DNA from: Tritrichomonas musculus
Taxonomy: Eukaryota; Parabasalia; Tritrichomonadida; Tritrichomonadidae
Assembly: GCA_039105265.1 (NCBI GenBank)
Contig: JAPFFF010000007.1
Location: 1,178,001 to 1,242,000 of the forward strand
Direction of reading: 5' to 3'
DNA: 64,000 nt
Shown here: piece after piece, positions 10,110 to 21,444 of the stretch
Numbering within the stretch: the stretch's first letter is position 1
How the letters are laid out: every line of letters begins with the position of its first letter
Position numbers and translations under genes: made by a program
The notes under the pieces: generated by a model
Databases searched by the model: none
Told to the model about the DNA's origin: nothing
Seen by the model: only the letters and a program-made list of their open reading frames with translations

Positions 10110-10329
10110 GGCGACAGCATTCAATTTTGAATAGTTTACATATATTTTGGAGATAACCCAAACGGTTTTTTTGGCGATGGTGATTTGTAAAGCTTTCAAA
10201 ATATCATATATAAAATAAAAAAAAAATAAGATATAAATATATAATAAAATCAATAAAAGCATTTTTTCAATTGAAAATAAATTTTTTTTCATTTATATTT
10301 TAAATATATACCGATATAAAATGTATTTA

Positions 10330-10446
10330 AAATATTAATAGTATTTATATTTTTATGAATATATATAGCCGAATAATAAATAATGCATTGAAATAATTCA
10401 TTGAAATATTAATAGTATTTATATTTTTATGAATATATATAGCCGA
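10330..10446. repeat. 43-bp perfect direct repeat
   Basis: Bases 10330-10372 and 10404-10446 are identical over 43 bases, starting AAATATTAATAGTATT and ending ATATATAGCCGA. The offset is 74 bases. A recent local duplication, or the scar of an excision, is likely. Confidence 0.75.
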
Positions 10447-13400
10447 GTAATTAAATGAATTTATTGAATGTTGATTCGTAAATTGAATTATTATTTAATC
10501 AAATATCATTTAATCATTTTATTTAATAATTCATAAGAAATAACTTTTTAAAAGATTTATTAAAATCGCCAAAAGACCAGAAAGAATCTCCAAGACCAGG
10601 TCTTTTTTTTACATTTGGGTATATTTTACAAGCTTAATTTATTTATTTAAATATAATTAAAATGCTATAATATCAGAGGCTTAATATTAAAAAAATAAAT
10701 ATTTATAGGGGAGTCAAAATTGACCATTTTATTTTTGGTTATGCTGAATTTGATCGTTTTTCTCAATTTTTCATATCATTATTTTTCTTATATTTGTTTA
10801 GCATTTTAGAGAAAAGATCAGCTTTCTTTATTCTTTTCACAATTATTTAAAGCTATTCTTATGTTATATTTACATATTGAACCAATCTTTTGCACAAATG
10901 TCGTATATGCTCAAATTTAATTTTACATCTTCTTAAAAACAACTCGTCAAACATTAACAGTCAATTATTTATTTAAATATAGATATAGTTCTATAACCAC
11001 TATGTGCCAATTCAAAAAAAGTGGGGAGATTTTAACTTTTTAGAAAATTATCAAATTTCAAAGCAAAAACTTTTATCTTTTTTCTTTTCAATACAACATA
11101 AAAGTTTTTTTAAGGAGGTGGAACCTTTTGCAAAGTTCTAAATGGGCAGATTTTAGGATGATACATATTTTTCCTTTATTTTGGTTTGTTAACCTTTTTT
11201 ATGGTATATTTTTTAAAGATACATGATTTATTAATAATTTCCAAATTTTTTTTCCCTCTTTTTTATTAAGAAGATATTTTCAATTTTATTTCAAGATTTT
11301 ATATCTTTTTTAATCATGAACAGTTGTTATTACTCCATTTTTTAGCTTTTATGACTCATTTTGAACTTATTATCATCTTTTTACTTTTTCCTCACTTATT
11401 GCTTATTATTTGTTTTTTACAAACTTATTTTTTTCATTTAACTCATTAAAATCAATTTATCTCATGCCAAATAAATCAGATTTCTCGCTTATTCGTTTGT
11501 TTTGACAAAGTTTTATTCAAATTGTTACAAACCATTTATAAAAAAAGTCATCGATCTTTTATTATTTGGTAATTAAAACCTTTATCTAGATTTTAATATC
11601 ATACGTTATGTTAAATTTTCCGAAAACCTTCCAATCTTTTAAAAATTTGCAAATATGCAAATATTTTTTAATTTTTTCTTAAATTTTAAAATATTATATG
11701 AACAAATTAAATTCATATCATATGACCTTTTCAATTTGTCGCATGTCATTAGCAAATAGTTAAACAGTCTAATAATATTTACCAATCAATAATGATGATT
11801 TTCAATGGAAAAAAATCCAATCCAAATAGATAAAATAGTATTAACGCTTATACTTCCCGTACTATTAAATGGACTGTCATAAATCCCAAAACATTTTCTA
11901 ACAATAAAATATTAAAAATTATTTTTTTTCAACCTCTTTTTTTTCTTTATTTTCTTAAGAGGCATATCAACCAAAAAAAAGCTCTCAAAAAGTGAAAGTT
12001 GAAAATAAGATAAGTCCAGTTATAAAAGATTAATATAAAAAAGAAGAATGTATTTATGATCTCTGGAGTCCAATTATTTAGTTTGTACATTAAAATTAAT
12101 AGTTTTTAGGTAAAAAACATCAAACTTGATTTTTTATTTTATCCACTCTATAGAAATATAAGATCCAAGATTCTTTACATTTATAACTTAATAATATTAA
12201 CAAATTACTAATGGTTTTTATGATTACTCTATACGTTCTTTAAATATCTAAACATAAAACGTCTTATTTTCAAATAGCTGTGATACTAATCATATTTCAT
12301 TTTTTAATCAAAATAAAACAGCCATTCTAATAATTATATTGGGATTTTCTTTTATACGTTTCAATATACACTAATATTATACTTTCAATTCAATTGATAG
12401 TTCATTGAAAAAATAAAATATAATTAGTGCTCAAAATATGATTTTTAGAGGATTTATAGAATTTATGATAAATTCATTTCATTTTACTTTAAAAATATAT
12501 AAAAAAAATTTTGAAATAAATCATTTTTTGTTTTTCCGATCGAACTTTTTCAAATAATTATATTTTAAATAAATATTTGAGAATATTCGAGCAGAAATTT
12601 ATTTTGTTGATTAATAAAAATTATATACTTCTTTATTATAAATCAAATAATGATTTTACCTACTTTGTAAAAACAAAATAAAATATTTTAAAATATTTAT
12701 TTTAAATTTTTTGTGACATGCAAATATAATTACTTTTATTAAGGGTGTAGTCCAAACAATGAAATATATATAAAATTAAAAAATAAATGTAACATTATAC
12801 TATACTAAACACGTATAATATAAATATAAAATAATAAAAGATATTCTTTATCACATGTAAAGTTTAATAAAAGCTATATCTATCCATTATTTTTATCAAT
12901 TTTCAATTTGGCAAATCTACTTTTTAAAAGAAAATATCGTTAACATATATATTATAATTTTTTTTTTTTTTAGTATTATCGATGTTTCAAGTAATGCCTT
13001 TCTTTTCAATTGTTATGATTCTATAAATATTATTGTTTCGCATACAATAAATATGGAAAAGCGCTTTTTTCTCAATTTTCCAACGATTTTTTTTATATCA
13101 TTTCGATACATTTTATTCAAATAGTATTTTATTCATCAATTATCTTTTTGGTTATACAAAAATTAAATTCTGGCATAAAAATTGATATGTTATGATGATA
13201 GGAAATGATATTAAAAATGGTTTGCATATAATGAGACAAATTGGTATAAATTAATGATATTTCTCTTCAAATAATATTAAATTCGAATAGAATTTATTAG
13301 TTTCATTCGCAAATAATAGAAATTTCTTTTATTTGATGGTTAAACTTGTGAAAAATTTTGAATTCTTTTTGAAAAAAAAAAATTGGACTTTCTTAAAACC

Positions 13401-13800
13401 CCTCACATTTTGGTTTTTGTGATAAAATGAATATTTATTTATGCATTTGTTTTCTATATATAATACTAAACAAAAGTTAATTTAACCATATTGCCAATAA
13501 ATGCATTGTTAAAGAGATATTTAAATGATTATTTAAAAAGTATTTTGTTTCTTTATATTTCCTATATTATCATACTTATATAAGATATTAGCACTGCTTA
13601 AAGAATACTTGTTTATTTATTTTTAATATATTAGGAATTTAAAAATGAGAATCACTAAAAATTAGATATATATATTAATTAAAAATATATTATATTTATA
13701 TAAAATTATATATTATAAAAAGCTATATATATTTACTAACTATGATATATTTATTAATATAAAAATATTTCAAATCTAAATAATCACTATATACAAAACA

Positions 13801-13886
13801 ACTCGTTTTTCTAACCCGGTAGCTCAAATATTCTGAAGAGCTATTCAAAATAACTCGTTTTTCTAACCCGAAATGCTCAAATATTC
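13801..13886. repeat. Tandem repeat pair, period 52
   Basis: ACTCGTTTTTCTAACCCG followed by GCTCAAATATTC occurs at 13801-13833 and again at 13853-13886, with small differences. The CCCG makes it stand out from the surrounding A/T-rich DNA. Confidence 0.6.
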
Positions 13887-15407
13887 AATTGAATTTCTGA
13901 ATATTATTTTAGAAATAAATAAAAAAATTTTTAGTTATCTATTTTAACATAACCATTTTTCAACATAAAATTTAATTGAATCTCTATTATCTTGACATAT
14001 TAATGATTTTATATTTATTTACTTTTTTATTAAACATTAAAAAAAGATATAACATTAAATAAAACAAAATTTATTTTATGATTTTAGAAAAGATCAAAAA
14101 TTAAGATAATATTTGAAGAACTAAAATCATTTAAGTTGCCAAAATAATTAAAATTCTTTTATTTATTGAATTCATATTTATTCAATTTATTTTGGAATAA
14201 TAAATCAGAACTCTAGATGTGTTCATTTATCAGGACACAAAAATTGAGTTTAATACAACCATGTTAATAGATTATGTTATGTTCACCATATTTAATAAGA
14301 TTTTAAGTAAATAATTACAAATAAATTTCTAAGCATCGGTAAAATCTATTAAATATATAAACAGTGAAATAAACCACTGAAAATATACTAGTTTTCGAAT
14401 AATTCATTATATCTTGCTAAAAATTTTATTAAAAATCATTTAAAAGATTTAATAAATATCTAATATTAAAAATATATTTATTTACATTATATATTACAAA
14501 TTAATGATTATTTCATTTATATTTGGAATATAACATTTAATTATTTCGATTATTTTTGATTTTAACTTTTGGAATTGGATTAAGTGTTAAATATATAAAT
14601 TAATCAAGCAAATATTTATAACAAGTTTTAATTATTTCAAAAGTTTTTAAAAATGATGATCATAAAATTTCAGTTTAACGAAAATTTAAACGAAAATGCA
14701 TCTATCCTATAGTTATACAATGTATTTACTAATGTTTAACCAGAAGACATTGTAATTCTATTTCTGACATATAATATTGCAAATATTAAGATTTTAATTT
14801 CAAAATATCTGATTGAAATTATCCTATAAATATTAATATAATGTGAATAAGCATGATATATATTTTAAATTAAGTAAATATATTATTTTGTTGAGATAAA
14901 AATATTTTACAGGTATCGATGAAAAATTGTAAACGGTAATGTTAGGGGTTTTACTTTCTTTGATAAAACTATTCAATTTCATTTCGTTATATAAAAGAGA
15001 TAAATAAATAAAAAAGTAATATTTTCTCACTATTTATGTTTTTATAATTAGTTCATATTTTATTTTTATTAGATTTTGAGCGCTTTTATCAAAATTGAAA
15101 AAAACAAAAAAAATGCATCATCAGTTCTCATCATCTAAAGAGAAACATAAAAAAAGCAAATCGTAACGATATTCGTAAAGTGTACCTTTGCTTATATTAT
15201 AAATGGCGTTGAAAAGTTTTGATATGGGAAGATACTTATGGGGTGTGCAAAAATTGAATACTTTTTTGAATACTTTTCATTCAAATTTTCTTTGAAAAAA
15301 ATTTTTTATACTACACCCTTAATTCATAATTAATATCTAAGTATATTTATATCATAAAATAAATTTTTGATAATTCAATTTCCAAGTTATAAATAAAACT
15401 TATTTAT

Positions 15408-15503
15408 TCTTCTCAAATTGAAAGAATATTCAATTAACCTTCTCTCAAATTGAAAAGCTATTCAATAAAAATTCTCTCAAATTGAAATGGAATTCAATCA
15501 TGA
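15408..15503. repeat. Imperfect 32-bp tandem repeat, three units
   Basis: Units starting near 15408, 15440 and 15472 share TTCTCTCAAATTGAAA and then an ATTCAAT-like end. The middle two are the best matched. No function is evident. Confidence 0.55.
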
Positions 15504-16268
15504 TCTTATCAAAAATGAAAGAGAATTCATTTTTCAATATATAAAATTTGAATATATCTACTTTTTGAATTGAAGATATTGAGTTAAAAATGATGATTTG
15601 AATGAAAACTAAAAACTGTATAGAAGTTTTCGTTTGCTCAAGAGGAAAAGTTTTAATATACATCATTTAAATCTTATATTATCATTTTCAAAAAAATTTA
15701 TCGAGTAGAATTTTGGTTGACATGCCTCTTTTTCTTATATCATTAAAATAATTTATATAATAAAATAATAACATGCTTTAAATATAGAATTAATAATTGA
15801 TTTTTTGAGATATTTTGAATATTATTTTATTACCGTTAAGCTCCTATCAAAATTGAGAAGAAATTGAGGTGAACGAAAAAACGTATATTTAACGTAAGAA
15901 ATAAATAAAACGTATTCTCACTTGTAGGGAAGGAAGGGTAATTGGAGCTATATTAATAGTATTCATTTTATTTTTATATTTATACAAACACACAATCATA
16001 TATTTTTAAAATAATTCATAAATTTGGTATTTCATCCCAAACTATTTCGTAAAAGATTAAATTTTCGAAAACTGCTAGTGATACAATCAACGATTAAACT
16101 ACTGATAATCAACAGGATTGTGATAATTTCAAAAGATATGATAATTACTGGAGCTGTGATAATTGCTAGTGATACAATTAATGATATAAATGCTGATAAA
16201 AACAAGAGATGCTCTAATATAAATTTTTTGAATGATAAAATAATAATAAACGATCTAGCCATTCATTA

Positions 16269-17070
16269 ATGAAATCGTACACTCCACCAAAATTAATAGA
16301 TGAATTTTGCTCATTAAATGGATTTTTCTCAACAATTCAAGCTCCGACAGAAAAGATTAGAGAATTCTCAACGAAATACAAATGTCCATTTATTTCATAT
16401 TCTGTTGGTCCAAGTCGTTTAACGCAAATATATGCATGCTCAAATTGTAAATCAATTTATAATTGTAAAGCTAAGGCAAAGTTTTCTTATGAAGATGGAT
16501 TTGCTAGATTTGTTGAATGTACCAATGAACATAGTTATCCATTAATTCAACTAGTTGATTTAAAAAATATTCACCAAGTTGTTGATAAATATAAAAAGCA
16601 AAAATCAATAGATTGCAAGATAGTAGCGATATTAGCAACCGACGCTATATAGCTGATGTCTGATATTTGTTTAACAAAAGATGGCTTTGTAGAAGGTCTT
16701 TTACAAAAAGAACAACTGAAAAGTGTAGAAATGAAAGTATTAGAACACAAATTAAAAAACTTTGAAGAATTTTTTTAAAAAAAGAAAGACGTAACGATAA
16801 CAGATGCTTTATTATTCCATGTTCAACCTATCAATGCTTCATTGAGGTCATTTGTTTGCCATATAAGTCCAAGCACTCAGGGAAAAGCGACCAACAGAGA
16901 GATTGACCTTTTAAATGATATTTCAAAACTATTATCTTAAAAAACATTAACATTATTGGATTTGCTTTAGACGGTGATAAAACTTATTTTAAAATGCACA
17001 AAGAGTATTTTCATTCGTATGACAAATTAATTAAAAGCAATATCAATTTAACCCCCGCGGAAACCGACTC
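16269..17070 (+). pseudogene. Degraded transposon-like gene, N-terminal part
   Basis: The first 127 codons are open and encode a Cys-rich segment: KCPFISYSVGPSR, YACSNCKSIYNCKAKAKF and VECTNEHSYPL. This pattern of paired cysteines and a late N-x-H-S resembles FAR1/FLYWCH-type DNA-binding domains at the start of Mutator-like transposases. Downstream the similarity continues in broken frames (SLRSFVCHISPSTQGKATNR, IIGFALDGDKTYFKMHKEYF) to about 17070. I cannot place the family with certainty; a Mutator-like origin is inference. The opposite-strand piece at 17282-18060 looks like the other end of the same kind of gene. Confidence 0.45.
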
Positions 17071-17281
17071 CTATATACTGCTTCGTAAACATCAGAAAAA
17101 TTATATACGATTAATTTTCAATCAAATATTGATTTTAAAATAAAACAAAAAGCATTTATATTTTAAAAATAAATACAAAGTAAAGCCAAAATAAAAAGAT
17201 TATATTAAAAACAGAATGGAACAAATATTAAAATGCTTTTAGTGAGGATATTTTATATTTTTAGTGGCCATTAATTAAACA

Positions 17282-18060
17282 TTACTTATTAAAAGGACTG
17301 TTTTGCTTATTATGACTTATCGATCCACAAATAGAGCATTGATACTTTCGTTTTGTTGGGTGTCTTCCAGAGTATACATTGTGAGAAGGAAATTGAAATG
17401 CATGTCCCGCCTGTGCAAGAGTTGGAGGAGTTCCTTGATTAGGACGAACTTGGAGATTTTCCAATTCTGATAATGCCGTATCCAAAATATTATCAACTTG
17501 CTTGTTTCTTCCATATAAGTTAACAAAAGGATCAATCCTAGCAAGAAAATTGCTTCTTGTCTTTGCTTGTTCTATTTAAATATTTTCTGTTAATACTGTA
17601 TTTGGCAATGAAGGAAATTCTTTGTCATCTCTGAGGAATCTAGGATGTATTTGATTTATCTCAATAACAAAGCCCAAACGTAAAGTATAGCGGCAAAGGA
17701 GAGTTAAAGGGCTTTGGCATTATATTAAAGCATACCAGACGCAAGGTTGATCAGAATTGAGGCATAGCATTGCGTTAAATTCTGTTTCTAGAAACTTCAA
17801 AATCATAGCTCCAAATCGACTCAAATGTCCTTCTGGTATTAGTGGAAATCGACTCATTATTTTAAAAAGTATGATTATACGATACATAACTTTGTGTCTT
17901 TAACACATTACATAAATTATTCAAATTTTTAATAGTCGTTGATATTTTGCCTCTAACATGGCCGTAATTTGCTTTTAGGAGACAAAAAAGGCCCTCAATT
18001 CTGGAACTATCAAAATTTATATACATTCCATGTATTATAAGTAAAATAGGAAGCCAGTGT
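17282..18060 (-). pseudogene. Degraded transposon-like gene, C-terminal part
   Basis: Read on the minus strand in broken frames, this encodes SRIEGLFCLLKANYGHVRGK, then PEGHLSRFGAMILKFLETEFNAM, then a C-terminal zinc-knuckle-like CSICGSISHNK. A late C-x-x-C-G-x-x-x-H-N-K is typical of FAR1/Mutator-like transposase C termini. The most intact stretch is 17282-17485. Orientation is opposite to the N-terminal relic at 16269, so the two are separate truncated copies or one copy rearranged by inversion. Not functional as it stands. Confidence 0.45.
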
Positions 18061-18389
18061 TCATGGTATTTAATTAATAAATCAAGACATTATTTACCAT
18101 CTTGATTTGGGTTCATATTTTCACTTCTGGTAGATCGTAAAATGCCTTTTTTTCCGAGATTTTCCTCTCAATTTTTTGAATATTTTTTAATCGTTTTCAT
18201 AATGGCTGTTTATAGCAGAAATCAGATGATGTGAAAAAAATTAAATTATTATCGTTTTTTTTTTAAACTTTTTATATTAATTTTCACAAATATTTTCAAT
18301 TAAAAAAGCAGTTATTTTTCACTTCATGTGATTGCTATTAAAAAGTGGAAATTCAATAAAAAATCGTTTATTTAATTGAAAAAGTTGAA

Positions 18390-19112
18390 TTAGTACGAAT
18401 GGTAATAAGATCTTTCAGGATGCTCGTTAACGCTTATTAACCTTTCATGCATTGTGTCAATGAGACCATTTATCGTTTCAAAAGTTAAAGCTTCCCATAC
18501 ATCGATTATGATCTTTTTCAAATCATCTAGAGTTTGTGGGCTCTTCTTTTCAATTCGAGATTTCATAATTGCCCAAATTGTTTCGATAATGTTCAAGTCA
18601 GGGGAGTAAGGTGGCCAGTCTTCCAGCAATTTCACAGATAGTTCTGATAACACAGCCTTTGTCACATTTGAGGTATGAGAAGGCGCGTTATCTTGCTGGA
18701 AGACCCAGCCATCTACTCCCCAGTGATTATCAGCTGTTTCCAGCAAGTCAGTTCCAAAAAATATATCGTTTATATAATTTTCACTGTTAACGTGCCATTC
18801 GAAGATGACCAGGTTGCTCTTAAAGTTATACCCACTGCACCCCAGATCATAATCTTGGGGTAATACTTCCTATCATGACTCAGCATTCCAGTGGTGATAT
18901 TATACTTATCGACCCAGATCCACTTTTTGTGGGCACCCAACTGGAATGTTGATTCATCACTGAAAACAACATTATTAAAATTAGTATTTAAAGTTAAGTG
19001 CTTATCTGTAAAATTTTTTCTTAAATTTTTGGCATTTTCAGTTATATAAACTGACCTTAAAGGGGGCCGATAACGTAAATTTGCCTTATTTCTGTATCGG
19101 TTTATGCTATTT
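18390..19112 (-). mobile_element. Tc1-type transposase remnant
   Basis: The catalytic region of a DDE transposase of the Tc1/mariner group. The upstream part gives FSDESTFQLGAHKKW (first catalytic D) and PKIMIWGAVG. The downstream part, from 18746 leftward, gives FQQDNAPSHTS (second D) and WPPYSPDLNIIETIW (third residue E, about 35 residues on). The two parts are in different frames, with a shift near 18825, and the N-terminal helix-turn-helix region is missing. The gene is therefore dead. I could not find matching terminal repeats. Whether it is related to the small inverted-repeat elements here is unknown. Confidence 0.85.
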
Positions 19113-19600
19113 CATTTCAATATATGAATTTATGATATTGAATCATAGAAATATTATCTCAATTTTGTATCATTTGAAATCTTCAATTAAATAAAATTAA
19201 AACGATGTAATAACTTTTATTTTATATAAATTAATATGAAAACATTATTGTAATAAGCAATAATTATGAAAAATTTTAAGGAGAATTTTCTATAAGTTTT
19301 CTCAATTCTCAGAAATATATTGTGAATATTTGAATGTTCAGAAAACCTACCACCACTTTTTATGAAGATTTTTCAATGATATGAACTTTTTAATTGTATC
19401 ATCAGAAAATTATTAATAAAATCTTTTCAAATATTTCTTTCATTAAGAAAAAGTGGTGAGGTCTAACTTTATTTCTCTCACTTTATGTGGAAAAGGGATG
19501 CAACTCCCATCATTGGGATTTAAAATCTGAAAAGATGTAGGAAAAAAATGACGTCTGCGGAAGGTTACATTTATGTTAAGGTAAACAAATTGCTTGTTAA
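19113..19600. other. Intergenic region right of transposase relic
   Basis: A/T-rich bases with no open frame of note. The mixed-composition stretch around 19440-19570 gives no recognisable protein. Confidence 0.5.
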
Positions 19601-21151
19601 TTAATCAAAGAGATTTTTGGGATTATTTGGGATTGAAAAAATATCTTTTTTATTTCGAAAAACTTCTTCATTTTCTTCCGTTAACAATGAGGTGTCTGCC
19701 TTAATGGCATTCATTTTTCCAGATGTAGCTTTAGGAAGTTCATTAATAATATTATTATTATCAACTACTTTATTATTTGTCTGGACGTTATTATTGCCAT
19801 TAAGACTTTCAGTATTTTTGACAGTATCTTCATCAGCATTTAGATCAGCAGCAATTTCTTCTGAAAATATATCTTTTTCATGCTGAGAAGGCTGGCAAGT
19901 TAGCAAAGTTATAACACTAAAAGCTTCACGAAGTTGTTTAAGATGTTCTATTACTATTTCTTTTTGCTCAGTGTTTATCTCAAGCAAAATTTTGTCAGTT
20001 TCTTTACAAATAGGATCAAATAACTCTTTTCTTATTTGAATACTTTTCTTTTGATTTTCCTGATATTTCTTCCACAAATCTTTATTTTGATCATCATTTT
20101 TAATCTTATCTTGCTTTGGTTGGCGGAGTTGAATAGAATTTTTAATGATTTTTCGGGCGTTTTCTGAATGCATATTTTTAAATACTACAATGACGGCGGT
20201 TTTATCAGATGAATTTATAATTTCTTTTTTCATGCTTAAAATCAATGAAATTGAAATTGATGATAATATGCTATCATCAGGAAAATAAGAAAAAATAAAT
20301 GACCATATTTGATTAATTTGTTCAAATTTAAAAATCCTCCCAAAAAGAATTCTAAACCATTGATACATCATTACTTCAAGATTTGAATCAGTGAGATTTT
20401 GTGAAAGGGTCCAATCAATCTTTTTCATATAAATTTGCAAAATATTATAGCAAGTATTTGATATAAATGTAGTATCCTTAGAATCTTCATAATACTTTTG
20501 AATATAATTAATAATTTCTGAATAAATCCAAAAAGAATCAGCACTTATATAATCATTTGAAAAAATAAGGTTAAAACCTGACAAATCTTTAATTTCATCC
20601 GAATATTGGATTTCTTTTCGAACTTTCATTTCTTTGCACAAAAAGTAATATACTATTCCACAAATTTCATGAAATCCTTGATGGTATTCAAGGCTAGGAA
20701 ATTTTTTCAAATGAAGAAATATAATTTCATTAATATTTTCAATATTTTGTTTGTTATGAAAAAAATTAATATCTTGAAATAGTCTATCTGTATCTCTGGC
20801 AATCATGCTTCTTAATTCATTATCTTTATGATATTGATTCCACTTGGAATCTTCATTTTTGGATAGAGGCCCCATTAAATCAAGTTCTAACTCGCTATTA
20901 GGAGAAAAACTATATAGTTCTCGAATTTTATTAAATTCTTCTCTTTTGGAGTCAATTAAACACATCCACTTAGATTGTGTAATAGAAATTGAGTTAAAAT
21001 TTGGAAAAATTAATAAATAAAATTTCCATATTGCAGAATAAATTTTGATGTTTTTTATCTGGTCAGAATGAACAATTGAATCAAGAGCTGCTTTATATAT
21101 TGTTCCATTTGGAAAAATTGAATAAAATTGTTGCAATTGCTTTGATGACAT
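19601..21151 (-). CDS. TBC-domain RabGAP, TBC1D5-like
   Basis: A GTPase-activating protein for Rab GTPases, which switches off membrane-traffic steps. The 516-residue protein has the TBC arginine finger IARDTDR at residues 117-123 and the glutamine finger YHQG at 156-159, so it should be catalytically competent. The stretch before it (ELELDLMGPLSKNEDSKWNQYHKDNELR) closely resembles TBC1D5, a Rab7 regulator linked to retromer. The domain runs to about residue 320 (MMYQWFRILFGRIF, IWSFIFSYFPDDSIL). The C-terminal third is polar and probably disordered. TBC1D5 orthology is inferred from this pattern. The start ATG at 21151 is preceded by TTCAAATTATTTAA. Confidence 0.85.
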   Translation of the reverse strand: MSSKQLQQFYSIFPNGTIYKAALDSIVHSDQIKNIKIYSAIWKFYLLIFPNFNSISITQSKWMCLIDSKREEFNKIRELYSFSPNSELELDLMGPLSKNEDSKWNQYHKDNELRSMIARDTDRLFQDINFFHNKQNIENINEIIFLHLKKFPSLEYHQGFHEICGIVYYFLCKEMKVRKEIQYSDEIKDLSGFNLIFSNDYISADSFWIYSEIINYIQKYYEDSKDTTFISNTCYNILQIYMKKIDWTLSQNLTDSNLEVMMYQWFRILFGRIFKFEQINQIWSFIFSYFPDDSILSSISISLILSMKKEIINSSDKTAVIVVFKNMHSENARKIIKNSIQLRQPKQDKIKNDDQNKDLWKKYQENQKKSIQIRKELFDPICKETDKILLEINTEQKEIVIEHLKQLREAFSVITLLTCQPSQHEKDIFSEEIAADLNADEDTVKNTESLNGNNNVQTNNKVVDNNNIINELPKATSGKMNAIKADTSLLTEENEEVFRNKKDIFSIPNNPKNLFD

Positions 21152-21444
21152 TTAAATAATTTGAATAGAAGTTGGAGAAATTAAATTTACTATAAAATGT
21201 ATAGAATACATAACCAAATTCTTTCAAATTGCAATATTTATTTATATGGGATAAATAAAAAATAATTAACATATAATTGCTTAATTTGGTTAAGTAGAAG
21301 TAATTATATTATGATTTTAAAATTGAATATGAAAAAATAAACCATTCAAATATTATTTCAAAAAAAACTTTTAACTTTTTGAATTAAAATTATAATCAAT
21401 AAAAAATAAATGTAAAATTACTTTATAAAAATAGAAGAAAATAA

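Larger units (their letters stand above)
8999..16268. other. About 7-kb A/T-rich gene desert
   Basis: No convincing protein gene is present. The few open frames, such as 9975-10292 and 14833-15030, are Ile/Leu/Tyr/Phe-rich, which is what A/T-rich noncoding DNA gives. It does contain a 242-bp inverted-repeat element, several short direct and tandem repeats, a strong GC hairpin at 10087-10109 and a pair of inverted AAGGGTGTAGT sites, listed separately. Around 16070-16260 the bases CTAGTGATACAAT recur, just before a degraded transposon-like gene. Confidence 0.65.

Noticed and set aside
9975-10292. 105-codon minus-strand frame in the gene desert
   Set aside because: Leu/Ile/Phe/Tyr-rich translation typical of A/T-rich noncoding DNA, with no family pattern and a hairpin inside it.
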